Assembly (NCBI GenBank): GCA_003049485.1
Contig: PYST01000008.1
Location: forward strand, 62,001-126,000
DNA: 64,000 nucleotides
Direction: 5' to 3'
Source: Ophioceras dolichostomum
Lineage: Eukaryota > Ascomycota > Sordariomycetes > Magnaporthales > Ophioceraceae
A model generated the notes under the pieces. It saw only the letters and a list, made by a program, of their open reading frames with translations. It did no database searches and had not been told where the DNA came from. Each line of letters starts with the position of its first letter. Positions within the stretch are counted from its first letter, which is position 1. The translations under genes were made by a program, and so were the position numbers. Positions 1-11,091 of the stretch are shown here, piece by piece.

Positions 1-828
1 GGGTCATCGACAAGACCATCGCTCGCAGCCGCCGCGGCAGGAGCGGGAGCGGGAGCTTTGGGTGGGGCGAGAGCAGGAGTAGGAGCATCAGCAGGTCTGG
101 GACGCCGCCCATGAGCCAAGCGTGAGTTATTGTCTCACTCTCTCGCTCCCACCACGACACACTCTGCAACGCCTTCAACAAACTAACCAATAATGTCACG
201 GCCACCCCCTGGATACCCAAGCAGTCCCACGATCCGGCCAGACAGCCGAGACAGCAGCAGTATCACCACCGACACACCAACCTACGACGCCAAAGTGGTC
301 GGCACGGCCCTCGACGGCGGCGTCATCGTGCAGTTCTCCCAAGCCGTCCCCGAGCTCGAGAGCCGCGGCCGGCTCCTCTGCCGCGCGACGGACGGCCAGG
401 TCCTCGTCTCGTTCGGCCGCGAGAACGTCTCCATCCTCCCCCTCGACCAGTCCTCCGCCGAGCCGGCCGTGCTGGACGGCGCAAGCGCAATGCGCCGCCC
501 CCCGCCAGTACGCCGGGCATCGCACCAGCACCAGCATCACCGCCTCTATAGGGGGCACAAGTCGACGGCCTCGTCGTCGTCGCCGTTGTCGCCGTCGTCG
601 TCGTCACCGTCGCCGTACGACCTGCCTGGTCTGCCCGCCATAGGCCCGCTCAAGCTGGACTTGCCCTTGCCTTCGCCCGGTGAAGGGGACAACAACGGCG
701 AAGACGGGCAGGCGACATCGCCGGCCTCGCCTTCGCCGGCGCGGCCCGGGACGTTGAATGGATCTGTGTACGGGGAGAAGCCGTCGCAGATTAGCATTCT
801 GGAGCCCCCGACCCCTCCACGACGATGA
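1..828 (+). CDS. 3' end of an unrecognised protein gene (cut by left edge)
   Basis: Two exons of a gene that begins outside the window. The first (from position 3, open to the left edge, to 121) encodes an Arg/Ser-rich stretch ending TPPMSQA. A GTGAGT donor at 122, an ACTAAC branch site at 182-187 and a CAG acceptor at 222-224 define a 103-nt intron, and the last exon (225-828) continues in the same phase. The ATG at 193 lies inside this intron and is probably not a start. The last exon has a short ordered-looking part (about residues YDAKVVGTALDGGVIVQFS to NVSILPLDQS), followed by Pro/Ser/His-rich low complexity. I do not recognise a family. The splice is phase-consistent but not backed by homology. 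Confidence 0.5.
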
Positions 829-2281
829 ATTTACGATGAATTTACGACGATACTTCCATTCTTTTCTTCGTTTGTTTCCATCTAACAGCGGGTTTGTTTC
901 TTCGTCACGAACGATACGTTACGACTTTATTCATTACGACTCTCTTGTGATTCCTTCCTCCTTCTTTCCTTCTCTCGCTTCTTGTATTTGGACCGTGGTG
1001 GTGGGTGTACTGGCCCGACGGAGACGGAATTCACACACTACAACGCTTCTCCTCCTGCGTTATGTTTTTCTCTGCTGGTGGGGGTTACTATCCGGAATGG
1101 GCATAGAATTCGGCACAAATGAATTGGCCTATCTTTCTCCTTTGTTTTGTTGTATATAATTTTGTCGAGTTTCTTTTTTGGTTCGGAGTTTTACCGGGCC
1201 CCCCTTCCTCGGTACCTGGGTACAGGAAGGATTGGCTGGCGGATTTGTTTCTACCCGGTGAGAACTCTTTTCCTCTAATTCTCTGTTTCATTTCTACCTA
1301 CACGAGGTGACGACGGGATAAGGAGGGTTCGGAGCCTTTCTGTACGAGTCGGCGACGAGCGAGTTAGACTCCCCCACGACAGACAAAGAAAGAGCAAGAT
1401 ATATGAGATGATGACGAAAGATTTTTGTGTACTACACGGGAAAAAAAGGATGACTGCATAAGTGTTACTTAGACAGGGCGGAAGCCTGCAAAGGCGAGGG
1501 GATTTTTGGTGGGAAGCGGAAGCGGAGGGTTAGTCTGGTTCATTACCTACCTAGATAGATCGAAACTCTTACGAAGCAGAAAGAAAATAGGCTTCCGATC
1601 AGGGCGCATTTGGCTAGACGCAACAAAGCTTCCTCGACCGGTTCAGCTGAGGTGAGAGAGCAAGCCTGCCACAACATATGAGCGCATAGTACCAAGACGG
1701 CCAGGGTGCATTTGGATCCCGCGTTTAGGTCGGACAAACAAACGCATCTGGCGAGTGACATTATCTGGTCCCACCTACCTTACCAATCTATCTACCTAGG
1801 TGCCTAGAGGTAGGGATCTATCTCCATGCATGGGAGATCGGTGTTGAGGCAGGAGTCGACTGGACTCTCTCTCTCTAACGTTGTCTCACCATCTTGCTCT
1901 CGGGGCGGGTGACCAGAACAGAGTTACCCTTCATGCCTCTCCTTGAAAAAGAAAAAAGGAAATCTTGTATACCTAGCTAGCCGTATAGGTACTTAGTTAG
2001 GCCAATGAAATACGCCAATGACTTATTCCTCATTCGCTCCAACCCGTCAGTCAGGCTGGGACTCTTTCTGGTATGGCAACTCACCTACCACCACCGCAGC
2101 CCCAAAGCCGAGTCTGGGGAGAAGTAAGCAGGAAAGGAAGCCTTTAGGTAACTCGTATACCTGGCGTCGGTGCCTCGTAATTTGAGTTTGCTCCCCTCCG
2201 CATTTTTCGCCCATCACGGCAACTGCCAAGTCCCTCAGCTACGTCCGTTGCCCTACCGAGGGATACCGTGCCGGGGTGTGT

Positions 2282-2333
<52 letters not shown>

Positions 2334-3142
2334 TTTTTTTGGGGGGGTGGGGGGGGGGGGTGGGGGCCATCACGATCGGCCTTCCCTTCCGGTGGGGGGG
2401 GGGTGGTTGAAGGAGGCTCGCGCTGCTCGCCNAACCGAGGACGAGGGAGACAAGCACGGGGCTGGGATGTGCACATGACCGTCTCGTCATCCATCCTATC
2501 CTATCTTGCCGTCTTGGGTCTGTCTATTCTCGTCGAACAGCCAAGAAGCAATGTCTAGGAGCTCTCTTCCCCATTCAATCTCTCCTGCCGAGATAAACAC
2601 CCATGGCTGAGCGAGGAAGCAAGAACGAGAGGACCGAGGAAGATAGGTAGGTTACTGCCAAGACCCGGGAGGCTCTTGGCTTGTGCAAGGTTTGCCGTCG
2701 CCGGTGCGACTCACCACAGTCCCGTCCATCTCTATGGGAGCGTGCTGTGTTCTCACCCGTGTGCCGCGTCGAGCAATCCTATGCCACCAACGTACAGATA
2801 AAGAGGCCTTCCAGGTCTGGTCGAGTGAGAAGAGGAAGGCAACCAACCCAAGACGGGAGCATGCATCGCCTCGCTTGGCGTGGCTTATCTCCCGTTTTTT
2901 TCTCCTCCATAAATCTGTGGTTCGTATGCTTCTTGGTATGATAGGTGTATTTGTGTATCTTTTGCTTTATTGGAGAATCTTGGTTCTCTCTTCGCTATCC
3001 TTTTCGCTCACAACATGCTTTGCCGTGTGCGTCCTCTTTAAGAGACTCTATCTTGCCGATGAACCTTTTGCTTTCTCTTGGCATCGCTTCTTTGATACGA
3101 CAAGAGAAAGACGAAAAAGAAACCACCCCCAAAAAAGCAAAC
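829..3142. other. intergenic spacer, no gene seen
   Basis: About 2.3 kb with stops in all frames and no recognisable protein. It holds CT-rich tracts near 1866-1877, short AGGTAG/CTACCT motifs near 1790-1815, the GT/poly-G tract at 2276-2366 and an undetermined base at 2432. It carries the 3' flanks of the unrecognised left-edge gene and of the CHORD-CS gene. Confidence 0.6.
2276..2366. repeat. (GT)10 microsatellite running into a 36-G homopolymer, T9 and further G runs
   Basis: Alternating GT at 2276-2295 is followed by 36 consecutive G (2296-2331), nine T (2332-2340), then G7, G12 and G5 runs separated by single T. The single N of the window follows at 2432. Either a real G-rich (quadruplex-capable) tract or a sequencing/assembly slip. 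Confidence 0.9.
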
Positions 3143-4858
3143 TCACTTCTGCACGGTTCCGGCTCGGCCAATCTGCAATATCTCGCCGGTGGCACGGTCG
3201 TCACTCCTCAAGACGGGCCAAGGGGCGACGTCGGCCTTGGCGAGAGTCGCCTCCAGCTTGGTGCCCAGAATCCTGAACGTCGACTTCTCCGGACTGATGG
3301 CGGCGAAGAGGGGCACGCTGGCCCGGTATCGGGTCGCGTCCGCTGTCGGCAGGTCTAGCGATATTGACTGGGCTTCGAAGCTGACCTTGGCCCGGGCCTT
3401 GTCGATCTTCTTGAGGAAGAAGGACACGATCACGTTCGTGGCCGTCTGGTAGAAGTCGTGCCTGTGAAAAGAAAACATGGGGGAATGAGAACGGGAACTA
3501 GCAGTGAGTAGGATTTGAAATACTAGAGGGGTGTGAACGGAGAAGGGTGAGGAGGAGGGTGAGGGCACAAAGGAGGCTTGCGTCATCATCCCAGGCCATT
3601 CATCGTCCCGAGGAGGCAGCGGACACAGTTTGCGTCTCCTGGTTTTCTCGGCACTCGTCTCGTTGGCCGGCCACGTTGTCATCGCCATTGGCTACCATTC
3701 ATCGCCAAGACGTGAATGTCCTTGGGACACCTGGTCTGGCCATTCTCTACGATTTCCCCCCGCTGCTGGACTCCTATAATTTGAGTCATCCCGACGGCTT
3801 GCTGCAGCATGACGACTGTAATCACAGTCTGGATGGCCTCTTTGTACTGCTTCCCCGGTAGACGAGAAAGGAGATAAGACGGACCAGTAGGATAGAGAAG
3901 GCGAACGACACAGCAGCGAGAGTACCGGGTTGTCTGAGGGGATGACGCGAGATCCGGAGCAACATTGGAAAGATAGTGGGAGAAAAGGAACAAGCCGAAG
4001 GAGAACGAGAAAAAAAGACATCTCACCTCACAGTCTCCAGCATTTCCTCGCCGTCATCACCGCCGTCCCCTGAAACGCCATCAGCGCCACCGCCGCCGCT
4101 CCCACCACCACCCCCTCCCCCTTTCCCCTTCTTCTTCCCGCTGCCGACAAACAGGTGCCGGCCCTTCGTCTCGCAGCCCTCGATCTTCATGAACTGGTCG
4201 AACTCGAGCACGCGGCGCCTGCAGCACGTGTACCCCTTGCTGCCCTCGTGGAAGAGGGGGGCGCCCGGGTGGTGCACGCAGCTCTCGCCCTCCCTCGAGG
4301 CCCCCAACTTGTACGCGACGCCGCAGCCCCTGCGCCGGCACACGCGGCCGTCGGGGATCTCGAGCGCCGGGTCGTCGGCTTCGGATTCTGGAGGAGGAGG
4401 AGGAGGAGTCGCTGCTGCTGTCTGTGGGGTGGTGGCTGATGCCGAGGTGGTGGCGATCGGGACGCGCAGGGGAGGTGGCGGCGTCGTGGAGGTAGGGGTG
4501 GGCGCGTCGCTCGTCGAGGGTGCCTCCTTCTTTTCGATCTGCGGCGGCAGGTCCGTCGTCGAGTGCTTGCCCGAGGTGCATGGCGGGATCGACATGAACT
4601 CCTCGAAGGTCAGGACGCGGGGCTTGCAGCACTTCCAGCCTGTGTGAATTCGGCGACAGCGAGGTTAGAGTTAGCACTTCAGGGTGTCACTGCGCGAGAA
4701 TCTCAAAGTTGCTATTGAAAGGGTAGGTAGGTTGAGAATATGAACGTGCCTTTCTGGCCTTCGTGGAAGACCGGCGGACCCGGGTGGTAGTTGCAGACCT
4801 CATCTTGACCCTCGATGAAGGTCTTCCCGCAGCCCTGGTGAACACATTTCTGCGCCAT
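3143..4858 (-). CDS. CHORD and CS domain protein (CHORDC1/CHP1-type Hsp90 co-chaperone)
   Basis: Exons 4750-4858, 4027-4639 and 3143-3461 encode 346 aa. The N terminus is CHORD-I: the Cys/His zinc ligands start with CVHQGC, and HPGPPVFHEGQKG-WKCC spans the first splice. A Pro/Thr-rich linker follows, then CHORD-II (CRRRGCG to HHPGAPLFHEGSKGYTCC), a Gly-rich linker and a C-terminal CS domain (HDFYQT to LQIGRAG). This is the order of animal CHORDC1; plant RAR1 lacks the CS domain. Family members bind Hsp90 with Sgt1. Intron 1 (4640-4749) has a GC donor (AAAG/GCACGT); the only nearby GT donor would shift the frame and destroy the conserved WKCC. Intron 2 (3462-4026) is 565 nt, long for this window. 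The stop follows directly on AAG at a GTGAGT, so an extra 3' exon cannot be excluded. Start at MAQKC, the first residues before the domain. Confidence 0.9.
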
Positions 4859-5624
4859 CGTTGAGGGCCGGCTGCGTCTGATGATGGAGGGGTAGCTCTT
4901 GGTCCTCAACGTGCCGCTCTGTGATGCTTTGTAGGTACTACAAGCTTAATTCGCCGCTCCGCGTCTTCGGCCCGATCATGAAAAGGGAAGCGAGGAGGAG
5001 AGGATAGAGAGGCTCTCTACCCAGCGAGTGATGGCTTCGGGGGAGGAATAAAGAAGAAGAAGCAAAGAAGCTGCTGCATGCAGGTCAGAACAAACGAACC
5101 GAATGTCGTCGAATTTCGCGGCTGGCTGTGCTGAAAGTTCTGAGAGCTTCCAGAAACCCCCACCAACGTGGGTGATGACAAGGGCCTCCGATTGGGTAAT
5201 TGATGGAGGGGGGTCACATCGGGAGAGAAGGAGAGCTGCGCGACAGGGGGCCAGGTGCGTGAGGTTTGCTTGCCTCTCTCCACTGTATTCCGTAGGGCTG
5301 GTGCTGGAAAATCCCGGCTGTGATGTCCCGGGAAGATCGTATGATGCTTTTGCTGGAAGAAGAAATTGTTGTACTGTACATAGAAAGGAGGCAACTCAAG
5401 TCACAAATTCTCCTTTTGGTACCTACCTACCTATTTGCTCATAGTATCGCGTGCATCCCATAGATACACCAAACTGCCCAGCCTAACCCATCTTTCAACA
5501 CCCTTTCCTCAACGTCTCAGAACAATTTCATATTCTGCCCATCCTGAATCAGCGCAGATAGGCAGGCAGCGAATAAAAGGGGAAGAAGAGAGGCGCCCGC
5601 ACCTACCTTACCTATAACTCGCCC
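4859..5624. promoter_or_regulatory. divergent spacer between the CHORD-CS and glutaredoxin-like genes
   Basis: About 0.77 kb between two start codons, so it should hold both promoters. ACCTACCTACCT-type motifs occur at about 5420-5434 and 5598-5612, just upstream of the glutaredoxin-like start. No coding sequence is recognised. Confidence 0.5.
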
Positions 5625-6068
5625 ATGCGTCCTTCAACACGACTCTGGCGGCAGGCCTGTCGGATAACGCTCTTCACGCGCGAGAACTGCGGTCTCTGTG
5701 TGCCCGCCCGCTCCGCCCTTTCCGCCGTGTGGGACGCCCGCCCTTTTGTGTTCAAAGAGGTCGACATCATCAAGCCGGCCAATCAGGGGTGGAGAGACCT
5801 CTATGATTTCGACATACCTGTAGTCAGTTTGCAATACCATTTTGGCACCTTCCATCCTCAAGGAGGAAATAGAGGTAGGTACCTCCAGTGTAACTAACCT
5901 GGCTACTTCTAGATCCACATCAGCAAGGCGGAGGCCCCTGAGGAAGACCCAAAGCTGGCCTCAAGTGCAGTCAAACTTATGCACCGTTTTACGCCCGAAG
6001 AGATCCACGCCAAGATGGATGCCGTCGAGGGCAGTAGTCGGCCAAGTGCCTGGCCTGAGAACAGGTAG
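5625..6068 (+). CDS. glutaredoxin-like small thiol protein (DUF836/YDR286C type)
   Basis: Exons 5625-5822 and 5913-6068 encode 117 aa. The N-terminal half has the thioredoxin-fold start ITLFTRENCGLC with a CGLC redox pair at C22/C25, followed by VFKEVDI. The spliced sequence then gives FDIPV-IHI, the cis-Pro strand of glutaredoxin-like proteins. The C-terminal helix carries FTPEEIHAKMDAVE. The intron has a GTCAGT donor, an ACTAAC branch site at 5893-5898 and a TAG acceptor. Length matches yeast YDR286C-type proteins (about 114 aa), whose role is poorly known; a mitochondrial or cytosolic thiol role is only inferred. The ATG at 5625 fits the family start. Confidence 0.85.
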
Positions 6069-6325
6069 CCGGGCATGTACCCATTCGCGTCGCCCCTGTT
6101 CCTACATAAGCTAGCCAGGTCGCGAACCCCCACATCGAGATCAGTTCCCCTCCTCACCAGCATCAAGTAAAGTCTTCGAAGAGAGACCTTTCGCACCTGT
6201 CTTCTTCTTCCACTTCCCCTCTTGTAGTTATATGTACCAGTATAGAACAAAATATGTACCCTATCTAGGCGAGAGCACCTTCGGTTACAACATCAAAACG
6301 CTCCTCCAGTTCTCTAATCACCTGT

Positions 6326-7759
6326 CTAATATGACCCGCCCTTCGCGGGCTTCGCCTCCCCCCTCGCGAACGCCACCGACTCGGCCATCACAGCCTGCAG
6401 CGCCGTGACGTCCGTGGCCACCGACACCATCTGGAACCCTCGCGCCGCGTACGCCCTCGCCTGCTCCGGCGTCGAGCAGAAGATGCCGGACTTGATCCCC
6501 GCCTTCTCCGCCGCGGCCCGCACCTTCTCGATCGCGGCCTCTAGCTGGGGCGCTACCTTGCCGTCTAGGATCGGGTGGCCGATGTTGTTGCCTAGGTCGA
6601 AGGGCCCGACGAAGAGCACGTCCACCAGCGGCGCGATGTCGTCGACCGCCTCGAGCGCCTCGCGCGTCTCGATCTGCACCATGGTCAGCAGCGCCGCGTT
6701 GGCCTGCTGCAGGTACTCGGTCATGGACGGTACGGGCGAGAAATTCTGCATAGAGAACGGCGAGCCGAACCCGCGCTGGCCTTCGGGCGGGAACTTGGCC
6801 GACGCCACGAGGGTTTTCACCTCGTCCACCGTCCGGATGAGCGGGACCAGGATCTATGTCGCCAGCTCGGGGTGGGAAAATTTTGGGCCCTTATGTGTCA
6901 GTTTCTTAAGAACACTGCAGCTGGCTTGATTCCTGAGCGATTTCTTCCGTTTCTCTCGATTCGTCGCCCTCGTGAGCTTAGGAAGCGTCTGAAAGACTTA
7001 CACCATGGGCTCCGCTGTCAAGTGCTCCTAAAGAGGTTTCGCCCAGAACCCGTCCAGTTGGACCCAAATGTCAGCAGGCTAGGTTAGGTAGCTAGTTTGG
7101 CGTGACCGGCGAGAACCTGGTCCGCAAGTTCGGACGAGCAAGGGCCCTTTCTCTTACGCTTCACCATCCATGACTGAAAGTCAGGAATCCGCACTATCGG
7201 AGAGACGCCCAAGGCTGCGATTGCCGGGACAGCTTCATGCATAGCACGGTCTGATTTGCGTGGCATTTCGGGTGGTGGCGCGTAAAAGCAACCCCTTCTA
7301 TCATCAGTCCCAGTACCAATACCACGGAGGGGCGGACAGAGTCGGGGTTCCTCATAAGCATTATAAGCCCCAAGGCAGCCGCGGCCATATTGCTGTGAAC
7401 GCACCGTCCATCAAGCCGTGCTCGCAGTCAACCATGATCCAGTCGACCCCGGGCGTCCTCGCCAGGGCCCTGGAGATATTGGAGCCGGGGAGCATCTGCC
7501 AGAGGCCCATGCTGGGACCCTTCTGCATGGACTGCTTCAGCCGGTTGGACTGTAACATCTTGTTGGTCTTCTTCTTTGTCGACAGCAGCCTCCGTGGGGC
7601 TTGGATCCGGGTCTGGATCCGGGTCGGTATTTGAGGTTCCTGCTCGCTTGCACCAACGAATACAGAGGAAAAAAGGGAAGGGATGGAGGCGGCGGGGGTC
7701 CAGCGAGAGGCGATTCCGGGGAGTGACAGCAGGGGACGTCGTAATGTGATGCTCGACAT
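6326..7759 (-). CDS. HpcH/HpaI-family class II aldolase
   Basis: Exons 7405-7759, 7158-7250, 7002-7027 and 6326-6853 encode 333 aa. The family cleaves 2-keto-3-deoxy (sugar) acids such as 2,4-dihydroxyheptenedioate or 2-keto-3-deoxyglucarate to pyruvate and an aldehyde, using a divalent metal. Visible signatures are IMVDCEHG, SPIVRIPD (catalytic Arg), VQIETREAL (metal Glu) and DVLFVGPFDLG (metal Asp). Exon 3 is only 26 nt and supplies ALDSGAHG, which joins to ILVPLIRTVDE. From the inner ATG (7558) the protein would be 266 aa, the usual family size. The ATG at 7759 has a good CACCATG context and adds 67 residues rich in Arg, Ser and Leu that resemble a mitochondrial presequence, so the start is uncertain. 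It lies divergent from a sugar porter gene. The exact substrate cannot be told. Confidence 0.88.
7002..7027 (-). other. 26-nt microexon of the aldolase gene
   Basis: Flanked by TTTAG before and GTAAGT after (reading the minus strand). With the split Arg codon it encodes RALDSGAHG, which restores the family's conserved GAH motif between KR and ILVPLI. Without it the phases of the neighbouring exons do not match. Confidence 0.9.
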
Positions 7760-8890
7760 GGTGGTCGAACAAATTCCAGGTGGGGGGAAAAGAAAGTCAG
7801 GGTATCTCGATATAGCAGATACTTTCTCCTTGGAAGCCAAACGTTCAATTGGACGGCGTCAGGGAGATGGGTGCTCAAACCGTTTCACGGCTGCTCCCGA
7901 AGTCGGTGATGGCGGGGAAGAAGTGTGGGGGGCCTTACAAGCAAACAAACTATATCGGCTTGCTTATTGAGGAGATGCCGATCACTCGTCGGGTATAGGA
8001 CGGGTATCGAACCTCAGTTGATACACTGGAGGAAATTTGGGGGAGATCGGATCCAAATGCCAAAAGGTGTCGTTTTACATACGAGCAACTTTGCCCGCCT
8101 GGACGGTCTTTTCTTGGTTCGAGGCTGCCATCTGAACATGAAATGAACCACAGGGAGAAAGAAAGTCTGCAGATATAGCTCCAGTCGGTTCCGAACAATC
8201 GGAGACTGGCGTCCACACTGACGTCTCAAGGTCAGTTCCCTCCATCCCCATGTATCGTCATTTTTGGGGATTTGAAAACACTCCAAAACAGTTACGATGT
8301 CTCATAGATATTCTTCGGCTGACTCACCGTCACCGGATCGACCCGAGTCGGTATCGGACCTACTTGGCTACAGAGGAGCGGAGCTACTCCGATAGGCAAC
8401 TCCACTGAGCATATCAGAGGAACAAGGGCGCGCATAGCATAGCAGAGTGGGAAATGGCGAGATCTACCGACAAAAGAAAAAGCAGGAAGCGTAGAAAAAG
8501 ACATCGGGATTCTGTGGTAGTGTAGTACTTGTATGTATGTCAGATAAAGAACAAATATAACCCCAGCTAGTTCGTCGGCCCCAGTCCGGTAGTGAGTGCC
8601 GTTGCCGCTCCCGCTCCGCCGGGGATGGTCCAGATTCGTCTGGCACATTATTAATATCATACAGGTCGATCGATATAAAGAGGAGAGCTGATCCTCGATG
8701 TGGTGCCTCCGACTGACGATTCCTTCTTTTCCTCATCTGTTGCCTTCGTTCAGTTAGCATTGGCTTGGCAAAGGGACACCCACTGTTCGGCCTGCTGCGT
8801 TGCTCGACCCCCTTGAGAATCGCACATCCCTTGAAGCCGCCGCCCCTTATTGTTGTGGAACACAACACGAAGATAGAAGAGCTGGCAAAG
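7760..8890. promoter_or_regulatory. divergent spacer between aldolase and sugar porter
   Basis: About 1.13 kb between the start codons of two divergently transcribed genes. No coding sequence is recognised. It is the candidate shared control region if the two genes act together. Confidence 0.5.
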
Positions 8891-10671
8891 ATGTGGAAGC
8901 CAACGCAGCAGGTGCCGCTTTACGTGACAGCGAGTCTGATCACGTCCTGCGTAGCGATGCTGTTCGGGTAGGTTACCTTGTGCCGCTCAACCCCCCCTGG
9001 TAGTGTTAGCCATAGACGAGCAAGAAGTACTGATGGTGGTGGCGACGCAGTCTCGACACGGGCATCATTGGGCCCGTGACAACGATGGTGGAGTTCAGGC
9101 GGACGTTCGGCGAGCTCTCAGCCACGCTGCACGGCCTGGTGGTGTCGTCGATCCTGCTCCCCGGCGCGCTGACGGCGCTGATCGCGGGCGTGCTCGCCGA
9201 CCGCTTCGGGCGCACGCGCGTGGTCGGAGCCGGCGCGCTCACGTACGGCGTCGGGGCCGCGGTCGAGTGCGGCGCCCCGGTCCTGGGCGTCTTCATCCTG
9301 GGACGCGTCGTCAAGGGCGCCGGCGAGGGCCTCTTCCTCAGCACCTGCTACGTGCAGGTGGCCGAGATCTCGCCGGCGCGCGTCCGCGGCGTGCTCGCGG
9401 CCCTGCCGCAGTTCCTGATCACGCTGGGCATCGTGACGGGTTTCTTCACCTGCTACGGCAGCGCCGCCACCATCGAGGGCTCGGAGTGGGCGTTCCGCCT
9501 GCCCCTGCTGCTGTGCGCCCTGCTCGGCGTGCTCTTCTCGGCGCTCATGATGCTCGTGCCCCCTTCGCCTCGCTGGCTCATCGCCCGCGGCCGCCATGAG
9601 GAGGCGCGCGCTGTGGTGGCCACGCTGGGGCTCGACGAAGCAGAGCGCGAGGAGATGTTGGCGCAGTCGACGTCGTCGTCGGATTCGGGAGCAGTAGTAG
9701 CAGTGTCACCACCGGCAGATGAGCGGCGGCAGCCTGTGCCGCCGGCGGGAGGAGGGACGTTACCGCTCCCGCCACAGTCGCTGGGCGCATCGCTGAGACT
9801 CACCCTGAGCGGCTTCATCGAGGCGTTTTCGCGGCCCTTCCGCGCCCGCACCGCCTTTGGCTGCTTCATCATGGGCTTCCAGCAGTTCTCCGGGATCGAC
9901 GGTGTGCTGTACTACGCCCCGACGTTGTTCAGGCAGGCCGGTCTTTCGTCGGAACAGGCCACGTTCCTGGCCTCAGGCGTCTCCGCGCTCACCATCGTCG
10001 CCGCTACGGTGCCTGCGACCATATTTGCCGACCGCTGGGGCCGACGCACCGCGTCCCTCATCGGCGGCACCCTGATCACGATAGAAATGCTGGTTATGGG
10101 CTCGCTGTATGCCGCCAACCAGGTCCATCCCAACGACGGGGCGGGGCGCTGGGTCGTGATAGTGACCATCTACCTGTTCGCCATCACCTTCAACATGACG
10201 TGGGCCATTGCTTTCCGCACATTCCTCGTCGAGAGCCTTCCGCGCAAGACGAGGAGTAGCGGGAGTGCGCTGGCGCAGAGCTCGAACTGGGTATGATTTT
10301 CCCCCTCTCTTTCGCGCTGCGGCGCCACCCGCAGTCTCTTTCGTTCGTCTAGGTAGGTAGATATCGGTAGAGTTGACTGACACAACGCCGAAAATAAAAA
10401 GGTCGCCAACTACCTCGTCGCGCTCACGACGCCGATCTTGATCGCCAAGTCAACCTTCGGCGCATACTACTTCTTCGGCTTCTCCACGCTGTTCTGCACC
10501 GTCGTGTGCGCGCTCTTCATGTTCGAGACCAAGGGCCAGAGCCTTGAGGTCATCGAGGCCAAGTATCTCGAGAACCTCGAGAACCGCCGGGCGAGGTCAA
10601 CCGGGGTCTTCTCTCTCGACAAGCTCAAGATCGGTCGCCACAGGGTTCATGTCACGCCAACCGAATGTTGA
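8891..10671 (+). CDS. MFS sugar porter (hexose-transporter family)
   Basis: Exons 8891-8967, 9051-10290 and 10402-10671 encode 528 aa, the usual size for the 12-helix sugar porter family. Family marks in order are FGLDTGIIGP in helix 1 (made by the first splice), GVLADRFGRTR in loop 2-3, PPSPRWLIARGRHEEA after helix 6, QQFSGIDGVLYYAP in helix 7, ADRWGRRT in loop 8-9 and FETKGQSLEVIE after helix 12. The middle loop carries an extra Ser/Pro/Gly-rich insert (about residues 215-260). The first splice uses GTAGGT/CAG and the second GTATGA/AAG. The start is the ATG before WKPTQQVP; upstream in-frame codons include no ATG. It should move a sugar across the plasma membrane; which one is not visible. 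It lies between an aldolase and an alpha-glucoside-type transporter. Confidence 0.92.
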
Positions 10672-11075
10672 GAGAGACGAGGAATTTGTGTTTTCTTTTC
10701 GTTCGCGTTTGCAGTGGGGATATACTTCCTGGGTCATCAGAGCGGCTACGGTTTGTTTATGCAGAGTGTATTTAGGGTCCCCGATTTATTGTGGGCAAAA
10801 TGAAAGAGTAAAGTTGAACGTGCCTTGCAGTTCGTAGCTCAAGGACTTGGATGTTTTATGAGGTCGACTGCCTCCACGTCCTCTGTGGTATCTGTCTCTT
10901 TTTCTGTTGTTTTCTTGAAAGCTTCCTTTCGTGCCGTCTCTCCGTCAGAAGCCAAACTTTTGGTTTTTACTGCCCGAATTGTCCTGGAAGCTCTGGCACA
11001 GAATAAACCAATAATTTTAAGACAACTTCCTGCAAAGAGCTTGGCTGTCATATCTCAACCGCCTGGAAAAGGGGC

Positions 11076-11091
11076 CTTATCACGTCTTATC
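11076..11091 (-). promoter_or_regulatory. two GATA-factor sites one helical turn apart
   Basis: CTTATC at 11076-11081 and again at 11086-11091 read GATAAG twice on the minus strand, 10 bp apart; a third AGATA lies near 11051. Fungal GATA factors (AreA, SreA, WC-type) bind HGATAR and favour paired sites. They are about 930 bp upstream of the alpha-glucoside transporter start. Confidence 0.35.

Noticed and set aside
2170..2558. Gly-rich or Pro-rich proteins over the poly-G tract
   Set aside because: Artefacts of the G36/GT repeat and the N; several start only at non-ATG codons.
3570..3590. Possible box C (ATGATGA on the minus strand) of a C/D snoRNA in the long CHORD-CS intron
   Set aside because: No box D (CTGA) lies within a suitable distance downstream and there is no terminal stem.
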